From the IMG/VR virus record IMGVR_UViG_3300031631_000016, positions 1-27,543 of that record: a stretch of DNA of 27,543 bases. One strand, 5' to 3'. This stretch comes from a virus. A model generated the notes under the pieces. The model made no database searches and had not been told where the DNA came from. It was given only the letters and a program-made list of their open reading frames with translations. Both the position numbers and the translations under genes were made by a program. How positions within the stretch are numbered: the first letter of the stretch is position 1; every line of letters starts with the position of its first letter. Shown in pieces: positions 22,214 to 27,543 of this stretch.

Positions 22214-22661
22214 TGCCATCCTCTCTGGGATCACGGATGATGACACGAGCCTCTTTGCCTTCTAAAAGCGCATTGAAACGCCTCACCATATTCCGGGATA
22301 CCAACACCGCTCGCTGGCCTTCCAAAAAACCCGCCCTTTGACCCAGGAGAACACATCCTTGCACATGGGTTTTAAATCCCTTGGTCACATCACCGGCAAA
22401 GTTACCGGAGTGAATGAGGATGTAAGATCTGTTGGGGACATTTTGGATATGAAAGGCTGAAAATCTTTTAGAGACTCTCCAGGCCACGGGATAAGTCCCG
22501 GCCAGAATACAGGAAATATTGGGAATATTATCCCGCCAGGGCAGCTCCAAGGCAAAGCACGAAAAAAAAAGTTCGGGCACAGAAAGAACCCCTTCCGTGC
22601 CCTGGTCGCTTCGGTGGTGCCTTGTGAGGTACACATCAATTGTTTTTACATTTTTTCCCAT
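22206..22661 (-). CDS. DUF5675 family protein
   Basis: This 151-aa protein matches the DUF5675 pattern: YLTRHHRSDQGTEGVLSV, CFALELPWRDNIPNISCILAGTYPVAWRVSKRFSAFHIQNVPNRSYILIHSGNFAGDVTKGFKTHVQGCVLLGQ. The core (TLELPW.N..N.SCIPAGTY, ..V..R..ILIH.GN, GC.L.G) is strongly conserved. His, Asn and Cys in it suggest an enzyme, possibly acting on cell wall as the family is frequent in phage lysis regions, but its function is not established. The ribosome site is weak (AGG before TTTGGG). It is the first gene after the terminator, so it probably opens the next transcript. Confidence 0.75.
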   Translation of the reverse strand: MGKNVKTIDVYLTRHHRSDQGTEGVLSVPELFFSCFALELPWRDNIPNISCILAGTYPVAWRVSKRFSAFHIQNVPNRSYILIHSGNFAGDVTKGFKTHVQGCVLLGQRAGFLEGQRAVLVSRNMVRRFNALLEGKEARVIIRDPREDGNG

Positions 22662-22764
22662 CCCAAAGCCTATTCTTTAATTAAAAGTTTATTTGCTCAA
22701 CAGGTTGGTTATTTCATAGATGGGCGGGGATAGCTGTCCGGTTTGTACTGTTTTGGCACAAGAC
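22662..22764 (-). promoter_or_regulatory. Probable promoter region for the late/middle transcript
   Basis: This non-coding stretch lies between the terminator and the DUF5675 gene. Everything to its left is one gap-poor operon, so a promoter is expected here. I see a weak TTGAGC followed by an AT-rich stretch (AAATAAACTTTTAATTAAAGAATA) but no good -35/-10 pair. Mu-type late and middle promoters need an activator and lack a -35 box, which would fit. Confidence 0.3.
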
Positions 22765-22801
22765 AAAAAACCCTTGATATGCGGAATATCAAGGGTTTTT
22801 T
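22765..22801. terminator. Bidirectional rho-independent terminator
   Basis: AAAAAACCCTTGATAT (22765-22780) pairs perfectly with ATATCAAGGGTTTTTT (22786-22801) around GCGGA. The stem ends in A-run/T-run on both strands, so it can stop transcription either way. On the minus strand it closes the early cassette after the HTH gene. Confidence 0.9.
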
Positions 22802-22821
22802 TGGGGGATCTGGGTTTTAAA

Positions 22822-23133
22822 TTAGTCGAAAATAAGCATTTGGCGGGGGTCTGGAGCGTTCCTGCGTTCGTACGTATTGTTGCGGTTCAGGTAGGCAAGG
22901 ATTTCATTATATCTTACCCGGCGATGGGACTGCAAAAGATATGAATCAAGACTGTTGGGGTTACGGGGTTCACTTGTAGCCGGATCAATCTCATAATGCT
23001 CAGTCAAACGCCAGAATGTTCTGGGGCTAATACCCAGGAGGCTGCAAACTTCACCAGGCCGGTAGCTTGCCCGGATGGGCAAACTGCTCTGGGTAAGCAT
23101 CTCCTTGAATTTTTCGTCTGATATGAGACTCAT
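22822..23133 (-). CDS. Small HTH DNA-binding protein, possible middle/late regulator
   Basis: I chose ATG 23133 (MSLISDEKFKEML), with AAGGAG six bases upstream, over a longer frame overlapping the previous gene; 103 aa. The core SYRPGEVCSLLGISPRTFWRLTEHYEIDP is a MerR/excisionase-like winged HTH, and HRRVRYNEILAYLNRNN would be the wing and recognition end. It is the last gene before the terminator, where Mu has mor, so it may control the next transcript. The fold differs from Mor/C as I know it; an excisionase or terminase-related role cannot be excluded. Confidence 0.65.
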   Translation of the reverse strand: MSLISDEKFKEMLTQSSLPIRASYRPGEVCSLLGISPRTFWRLTEHYEIDPATSEPRNPNSLDSYLLQSHRRVRYNEILAYLNRNNTYERRNAPDPRQMLIFD

Positions 23134-23164
23134 CAAATCTCCTTGTTTGGGTAATGATTGTATT

Positions 23165-23740
23165 CTATAATCCTGCTTTTTGAAGGGCCTCTTTAAGATG
23201 CTCACCACAGCATGCCACATGTTTCATTCGCAAACGAGATGATGGGATACCGCATATCTCACAAGGCCCCATAGGATCAGTCTTGTGAGCACAATAATAA
23301 AGGCTTGCATCATAAAACCATTTATCATTTTCGTCAGGCAAAGGCCCAGGCCCCCAAAGCTCATTATAAATCCATTTCAACCCGGCCTGATGCCCGTTGT
23401 GAGAGGCTTCTATTAACGCCGATTGCATAACAACAACTTGATCATGCACAAGTCTATCCAGGTCTTTCACGCACTCTCTCAAGCGGTTAATCTCCTCACA
23501 GAGAACCATTTCATTCCGACCCACGACAGACCCAATATCCGGGCAGTCTAATTTTTTCATTAAGTCAATTTTTTCCTGTCCGGTCATAAATTTCTTTTCC
23601 AATGTTTCATTGAGTGCGTTGCATTGTGGGCATGGCAATTCCTTTGCCTCGTTCTTAACAAGCTTGTATGTATTTGAATTATCAATTAACCAATCAATTG
23701 CTTCGCCCATATCCATTTCTAATAAATTTTTTATATTCAT
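23165..23740 (-). CDS. Unknown Cys-rich protein
   Basis: This 191-aa protein begins MNIKNLLEMDMGEAIDWLID; its start overlaps the preceding stop (ATGA). I do not recognise it. It has a CPQC pair near residue 37 and a C-terminal cluster (YYCAHKTDPMGPCEICGI, then HVACCGEH) that could bind one or two metal ions. Between these is a helical middle (CEEINRLRECVKDLDRLVHDQVVVMQSALIEASHNGHQAGLKWIYNEL). The pattern suggests a small zinc-binding regulator or nuclease accessory; this is a guess. Confidence 0.5.
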   Translation of the reverse strand: MNIKNLLEMDMGEAIDWLIDNSNTYKLVKNEAKELPCPQCNALNETLEKKFMTGQEKIDLMKKLDCPDIGSVVGRNEMVLCEEINRLRECVKDLDRLVHDQVVVMQSALIEASHNGHQAGLKWIYNELWGPGPLPDENDKWFYDASLYYCAHKTDPMGPCEICGIPSSRLRMKHVACCGEHLKEALQKAGL

Positions 23741-24033
23741 CTTTTCAGATCCTCCGTGGCCAGATTTTCCTTAGCCTGTTTGAGGTGATTTATAATCACA
23801 TCAATAGACCGTGAATCGCTAAAAGCAAACATGGTATAGGCGTCTGTCCTGACTACGGCTTTATCTCCATATTTTTCAGTCGCCTGCTTGGATATTTCAC
23901 CGATATCTTCAGGCATTTGGGGAGTGAATACAACACACGTATCATCCGTACCATTGATAAAACCATTTGCCACCTCAATATCCCCCTGCCCAAACTCTAA
24001 AATTCTTATTCCATCTACATTTTTATAAATCAT
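23737..24033 (-). CDS. Unknown small protein, early cassette
   Basis: ATG 24033 (MIYKNVDGIRILEFG) is preferred over 24039 because AGGA lies at seven bases from it; 98 aa. It is a mixed alpha/beta protein with EFGQGDIEVANGFINGTDDTCVVFTPQMPEDIGEISKQATEKYGDKAVVRT. It resembles no family I can name. It overlaps the following gene by ATGA. About 110 bp of non-coding sequence precede it. Confidence 0.45.
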   Translation of the reverse strand: MIYKNVDGIRILEFGQGDIEVANGFINGTDDTCVVFTPQMPEDIGEISKQATEKYGDKAVVRTDAYTMFAFSDSRSIDVIINHLKQAKENLATEDLKR

Positions 24034-24094
24034 TTCCATTTCCTATATCATTTAATTGACTCAAAACATTAGTAAAAACAGGCATTACAAAAGG

Positions 24095-24122
24095 CCATGG
24101 GCGCACTAAATTTTTGCCCTGG
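24095..24122 (+). terminator. Weak hairpin in a 107-bp gap
   Basis: CCATGGGC (24095-24102) and GCCCTGG (24116-24122) pair with one bulge, and a T-rich run follows about five bases later on the plus strand. It might terminate rightward transcripts, but no rightward gene is visible. The rest of the gap between the two early genes holds nothing I can name. Confidence 0.2.
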
Positions 24123-24145
24123 AAGCATTTTTTTATTGATTGCTA

Positions 24146-24484
24146 TTATTCCTCCTTTGCGGCCACGCGGCCTAAATAATCCCATAAATATACAGGGCAA
24201 TAATCAGCGTGCTCATGCGGAGCGGAGTTGTCTTCTTTTTCATCCGTACATAGACACTCCATCGAAATCGGGTCCATGCACCTTTGGATGTCCTTCGCAA
24301 ATTTTTGCAAAGAGGAGACTTGCTTCTCTCTTACGATCCCCACCCGTTTTTCCAGAATCGGAATCAAGGCAGTTTCGACCGCTCGCCTCATCTCATCGTC
24401 AAGCTCAATCTCTCCGTAATTTGTCCGGATGCCGGTTGCCGTGGGCAGTTGCTTTGCGAGCGTGTATAGTATTTCATTTGTCAT
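24146..24484 (-). CDS. Unknown small protein, early cassette
   Basis: This 112-aa protein starts at ATG 24484 with AAGGAGG upstream. The N-terminal half is helical (MTNEILYTLAKQLPTATG, then DDEMRRAVETALIPILEKRVG). The C-terminal part has CLCTDEKEDNSAPHEHADYCPVYLWDYL, with Cys and His spaced so that they could bind a metal. Not recognised. Confidence 0.45.
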   Translation of the reverse strand: MTNEILYTLAKQLPTATGIRTNYGEIELDDEMRRAVETALIPILEKRVGIVREKQVSSLQKFAKDIQRCMDPISMECLCTDEKEDNSAPHEHADYCPVYLWDYLGRVAAKEE

Positions 24485-24506
24485 GGCTATTCCTCCTTGA
24501 GTCGCT

Positions 24507-25055
24507 CTAATCTTTTATACTTCCAGATACCCGCTGACCAATTTTTGAAACCAGATTTTTTCTCAATTCATCTGCCAACCTGATCTCAATGAAGTGGTCA
24601 TATAAAAAATCAAGGCAACCAAACACCTCACTATTCAAGAACCATTTTTCAAGGATGGCACCTTCTATTTCATCCGAGGTGGGTGGTGGCATGGTGCCCG
24701 ATGTGCATCTAAGGTTTCTCACCGAGAAATCATCCCCTTTCAAATCAAAGCAGAATTCCAGATCATCAATTTTGAAAACCAAATTTATCTGAGCAATAAC
24801 CCCACCCTTTTTTATGAACAGGAAAGCCTCCTCGAATCCGGCATCTTCTCTTTTGATGATGACTTTTTCGGGATAGCCGGTGCCCTGGATTTCTATAGTG
24901 ATGCTATTGCCGACTGTAATCTCCACCGATCGATCGACATCGGCAAAGTAATTGATTGCCTTCGGTTCTTTCTCCGAAGCGTACCAAAGCCAGAGAAGGA
25001 ATTCATATCCAAGGAATTGATATTTGTTATACGCAGTAACAATGTCTAATTTCAT
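24507..25055 (-). CDS. RdgC C-terminal-like partner protein
   Basis: This 182-aa protein starts 5 bp after the RdgC-like gene. Its order of features resembles the C-terminal half of RdgC as I remember it from E. coli: FLGYEFLLWLWYASE, a strand-rich EITVGNSITIEI segment, then EKVIIKREDAGFEEAFLFIKKGGVIAQINLVFKIDDLEFCFDLKGDDFSVRNLRC, and a final helical part (LNSEVFGCLDFLYDHFIEIRL). In full-length RdgC (about 300 aa) that half follows a ~200-residue N-terminal half, the size of the neighbouring gene. I infer a two-gene RdgC. Without alignment it could also be an unrelated conserved phage protein. Confidence 0.5.
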   Translation of the reverse strand: MKLDIVTAYNKYQFLGYEFLLWLWYASEKEPKAINYFADVDRSVEITVGNSITIEIQGTGYPEKVIIKREDAGFEEAFLFIKKGGVIAQINLVFKIDDLEFCFDLKGDDFSVRNLRCTSGTMPPPTSDEIEGAILEKWFLNSEVFGCLDFLYDHFIEIRLADELRKNLVSKIGQRVSGSIKD

Positions 25056-25059
25056 ACTT

Positions 25060-25668
25060 CTAATCTCCTATTTTTATCGGAGTTAATGCTGCAAGGCGAT
25101 CCTCATCAGCTTCAGTCATACGGCATGCGGCCTGGGTGTATGGGATCGTGCGGACAAGTCTGCACTCAAATGATTTGTAAAACAGATTCTCAAGAACCTC
25201 TATGGCCGCTTTTTGAGCCGTATAGAAATAAGCAAGCCCAAGGTCATGGTCCCAGGCAAAATCAAACACAGAAGGTATACAAGAGGTTTTTTGAAGCAAA
25301 GAATCATAAAGCAATTCCCGAATTTCAGCCTTTTCATTTTTAGAAAGAAATTCTCTGCCGGTTTCAGTTTTTCTTTTTTCAAAGCTGATCGCCATTTGCT
25401 GCTGGAGAACTTTGGGCGGTACCGTCTTTTTGTCAATCCTTAAAGAAAACAAAGACACGCCATTGTACAGGAATGGATTCGCTACAAAGTCCGGTATATA
25501 TGGGCTTTCAAAGGGAACCCAACCTATTATTGTTTCTTTATACTCATCCGGGATCACCGGCATGGCATTGGCCTTTAATCCAGCCAGGACCATTGCCGGA
25601 ACAACGGCTTCATTTATGTTTTCAACTTGGTATCTTATGATTGTCTGGCTTGGTGATAATGCTCCCAT
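25060..25668 (-). CDS. rdgC: RdgC-like recombination-associated protein (N-terminal half)
   Basis: At 202 aa, this starts at ATG 25668 (GGAGG five bases upstream, overlapping the previous stop as TAATG). RdgC features are visible: IGWVPFESP near residue 49, LRIDKKTVPPKVLQQQM, EFLSKNEKAEIRELLYDSLLQK, and FDFAWDHDLGLAYFYTAQKAAIEVLENLFYKSFECRLVRTIPYTQA. RdgC forms a DNA-encircling dimer that limits RecA. E. coli RdgC is about 303 aa; the missing C-terminal half seems to be the next gene. In a phage it may protect ends or control recombination during replication. Confidence 0.75.
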   Translation of the reverse strand: MGALSPSQTIIRYQVENINEAVVPAMVLAGLKANAMPVIPDEYKETIIGWVPFESPYIPDFVANPFLYNGVSLFSLRIDKKTVPPKVLQQQMAISFEKRKTETGREFLSKNEKAEIRELLYDSLLQKTSCIPSVFDFAWDHDLGLAYFYTAQKAAIEVLENLFYKSFECRLVRTIPYTQAACRMTEADEDRLAALTPIKIGD

Positions 25669-26171
25669 TATGGCCTCCTCTTAATAAGAATCTCTTTGTA
25701 ATAGTCGCTATATTCGTCATAATCCTTCTGGGAAGGATAACCAACTTTTTTAGCTATAACACCTCGGCAAAGTAATTCCAGGTGGACCAGATTAGCTTTG
25801 TGAACCTCTAATGTTTGATACAATCTACGACTGATCCAAGTCCCGTTTTCATGGAACCCGGTAAAAGCCCAGAGAGTATGGCCCCCGGAATTTGTCCGGC
25901 TGGTTGATTCTTCATAGGACCAGTCCAAAGGATGGCCTTCCTTCAAAACCTTGATAACAGCTTTCGGCAGCCATCCATCATGTTCAAGTTTAGTAAGCTT
26001 GGAGGTGATCATTTTGAGCATAGAAGCTCTGTCCATGCCTGCTTTTTCATAAGCAAGACAATCCTGCAGTACATCAATGCGACGTTCCCTCCATATGGCC
26101 ATTCTGGCATCATCCACAGAGGTGCAGCATATGCTTTGAATTTCTTTAGTAAGCTCAGGTGGTTTATTCAT
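25668..26171 (-). CDS. Unknown protein, early cassette
   Basis: This 167-aa protein starts at ATG 26171 after AAGGAG. It is largely helical at first (EIQSICCTSVDDARMAIWRERRIDVLQDCLAYEKAG, MLKMITSKLTKLEHDGWLPKAVIKVLKEG). Then comes a strand-rich part with SGGHTLWAFTGFHENGTWISRRLYQTLEVH. No family is recognised. It lies between GemA-like and RdgC-like genes and is coupled to the latter by a TAATG overlap, so a role in phage DNA metabolism is plausible but unproven. Confidence 0.5.
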   Translation of the reverse strand: MNKPPELTKEIQSICCTSVDDARMAIWRERRIDVLQDCLAYEKAGMDRASMLKMITSKLTKLEHDGWLPKAVIKVLKEGHPLDWSYEESTSRTNSGGHTLWAFTGFHENGTWISRRLYQTLEVHKANLVHLELLCRGVIAKKVGYPSQKDYDEYSDYYKEILIKRRP

Positions 26172-26181
26172 TTCAAGCTCC

Positions 26182-26793
26182 TTAACCTGCCATACAAGCG
26201 GTTATATTACGCAGTTCTTCCAGATCCCGGACCCGGGCATATGCCGGGAGGGGATGCCCATTCACCATGGCCGGGAAATGCTCGGCAATGAAATAGCAGA
26301 TCTCAACATCCTCATAGGGTTCCTGATACCAGTCCGGGCCGTGTTCTTTCTTCATTTGATTTTTGAACATACCCTTAAGCCCTTCAATCACCCGAAAGGC
26401 CTCCCAGGCAGTTTTAACCTGGGTTATCTTGAACCGCTTTTTCATCCATTTCTGAAGACCGTTCTCAACCCGCCAGCTGATCAGCCCGGCCACTGCATCA
26501 ATTTTGGAAAGCTCGGCAGGAGACGCAAGAGCAACCAGCTGGCCGGACTTTTTCCCTGTAACGGTTGTTCGTCTCATATACTTTCTTTTGGTGGACCGGA
26601 TGACAAAACCCTTGCTTACAAAATCGTCAATCACCTCTTCGGCCTGTGCATAGTTCAGGCCCGTGGTGCTTTCCTCCTTGTAACGATCCATGAGCATGGC
26701 CTTTTTGTCCTCTTTGCTGAAATCGAAGTGGCCGCAAGCCATGGCAATGATCTGTCTTTGTTTTATACTTGAGTCTTGAGTCTTTTTATCCAT
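26182..26793 (-). CDS. GemA/Mu gp16-like regulator (DUF1018)
   Basis: At 203 aa, this starts at ATG 26793 after GGGAG. The N-terminal part has the DUF1018 layout: KQRQIIAMACGHFDFSKEDKKAMLMDRYKEESTTGLNYAQAEEVIDDFVSKGFVIR, where K+.I..A...L.....+...L...Y...S...L...A..VI..L...G resembles GemA. The C-terminal part has VENGLQKWMKKRFKITQVKTAWEAFRVIEGLKGM. In Mu, GemA alters host DNA gyrase-related gene expression and supercoiling. Mu gp16 is about 170 aa. Position in the early region agrees. Confidence 0.65.
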   Translation of the reverse strand: MDKKTQDSSIKQRQIIAMACGHFDFSKEDKKAMLMDRYKEESTTGLNYAQAEEVIDDFVSKGFVIRSTKRKYMRRTTVTGKKSGQLVALASPAELSKIDAVAGLISWRVENGLQKWMKKRFKITQVKTAWEAFRVIEGLKGMFKNQMKKEHGPDWYQEPYEDVEICYFIAEHFPAMVNGHPLPAYARVRDLEELRNITACMAG

Positions 26794-26806
26794 TTTCGAT
26801 GCTCCC

Positions 26807-27517
26807 TTATTGCCCTAATTTTAAAGGTGTTTGTCCGGTGTTGTTAACCCCATGATGAAGCGTGGCATCGCTACCTGCCTCAATACCTTTGACCACTGCA
26901 TCATAATCCCCACGGCCCTTGTATTTGATCTTTTTCGGTGTAGTATCCTGGAGATTCGAATATTCCAGGGCTTTCCATTTCTCAATAAGCTCTTTTTTAT
27001 TCTTGCTTAATGAAAGAGTAATTGCCTTTTTTGCAGCGGCTCTCACCCAGGCCTCAGCCCACAGATCCCCTCTCCTGGTTTTTGTGGACCTTTTCAACCG
27101 TTTCTGGAGAGTCGCAAGGTAAGTTTTCCTGCCCTTTACAATCTGTTTGTTCAACACATCAAAAGTGTAAGCGGCAAGTTCGGCACTGGGGCCAAAACCG
27201 ATAAAGGAAACATCGGTATAATATCCGGTTCTAAAACCGTAACCCGGTTTAAGCACTGTTTCGCAACCAAACACATCCCGAATCATGGCCGCCAGGGAAA
27301 ATTCAAAACGAGGGGGCGTTTTGGCCTTGCCCATGAACGCATCCACCCGGTTGATATCGGACAATTTTACGTCATCAACAGTAACCCCATATTTTTCCAT
27401 GAGTTCCTGAGCTCGTTTAATGGCCAAAGATGCCTCATGGGGCTCACAGCTTTTCCCCAGGGCGAGGCATTTCTTGATTTTTTGGATAGTCCGGTCTTTG
27501 TATTTTACACCCAACAT
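26807..27517 (-). CDS. DUF2786 domain protein
   Basis: ATG 27517 (MLGVKYKDRTIQKIKKCL) has GGAGG five bases upstream; 236 aa. The N-terminal ~45 residues are the DUF2786 helical motif: IQKIKKCLALGKSCEPHEASLAIKRAQELMEKYGV. A longer region follows with FSLAAMIRDVFGCETVL and the strand-like YTDVSFIGFGPSAELAAYTFDVLNKQIVKGR. DUF2786 proteins are frequent early genes in Mu-like phages; their function is unknown. It is the first gene seen at the right edge, so the transposase genes would be further right. Confidence 0.75.
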   Translation of the reverse strand: MLGVKYKDRTIQKIKKCLALGKSCEPHEASLAIKRAQELMEKYGVTVDDVKLSDINRVDAFMGKAKTPPRFEFSLAAMIRDVFGCETVLKPGYGFRTGYYTDVSFIGFGPSAELAAYTFDVLNKQIVKGRKTYLATLQKRLKRSTKTRRGDLWAEAWVRAAAKKAITLSLSKNKKELIEKWKALEYSNLQDTTPKKIKYKGRGDYDAVVKGIEAGSDATLHHGVNNTGQTPLKLGQ

Positions 27518-27543
27518 AGACACCTCCTTTAAAGTGCTGCAAA

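Noticed and set aside
23134-23220. Longer start for the HTH gene (ATG 23220)
   Set aside because: It would overlap the upstream gene by 56 bp and lacks a ribosome site, whereas ATG 23133 has AAGGAG at correct spacing.
1-27543. CRISPR arrays, tRNA or rRNA genes, prophage attachment sites
   Set aside because: No regularly spaced repeats, no cloverleaf or rRNA signatures, and no Mu-type end or flanking host sequence were seen in the window.

Overview
This window is one long leftward block of a Mu-like contractile-tailed (myovirus) prophage. Every credible protein gene is on the minus strand, so transcription runs from the right edge (early genes) to the left edge (tail fibres). The host is probably a Gram-negative, Desulfobacterota/Desulfobacterales-like anaerobe. 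That is inference: it rests on the style of the proteins, the short RdgC with a separate partner, and what looks like selenocysteine use. Neither the transposase genes nor the prophage ends are inside the window.

Right part (27.5-22.8 kb): the early/middle cassette. It has a DUF2786 protein, a GemA/Mu gp16-like protein, an RdgC-like recombination protein in two pieces, five small unknown proteins and a small helix-turn-helix protein. A strong bidirectional terminator (22765-22801) closes it. Next (22.7-21.4 kb) come a DUF5675 protein, a TraR/DksA-type zinc-finger protein, a small membrane protein and a small helical protein.

Head module (21.4-12.2 kb): small and large terminase (Mu gp27/gp28-like), portal (gp29-like, with an apparent frameshift), MuF minor head protein carrying a C-terminal PBECR-type nuclease/toxin domain, gpI-like protease/scaffold, a gpD-like decoration protein, a lambda gpE-like major capsid protein, gp36 (DUF1320), gpG-like morphogenesis protein and a gp37-position protein. 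A REP-like 16-bp palindrome sits between the capsid and gp36 genes.

Tail module (12.2-0 kb): a small unknown protein, sheath with Ig-like insertions, tube, a tail assembly chaperone with a classic G GGA AAC -1 frameshift site, a 949-aa tape measure, a tail protein, hub (gpD/gp44-like), spike (gpV/gp45-like), a PAAR spike-tip protein, gpW/gp46, gpJ/gp47, a gpI-like protein with nine DGSW-type repeats, a tail-collar protein and a tail fibre. The fibre reading frame is broken at position 60/61 by the 3' end of a group II intron on the opposite strand.

The most striking observation is the PAAR gene (4482-4198). It is intact except for two in-frame TGA codons, and both fall where this PAAR subtype, as I remember it, has cysteines (HC-TGA-GPP-TGA-HGG). 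Exactly 11 nt after the second TGA is a perfect 7-bp hairpin with a GGA loop, the geometry of a bacterial SECIS element. This points to a phage spike-tip selenoprotein with two selenocysteines, which a standard gene caller would miss.
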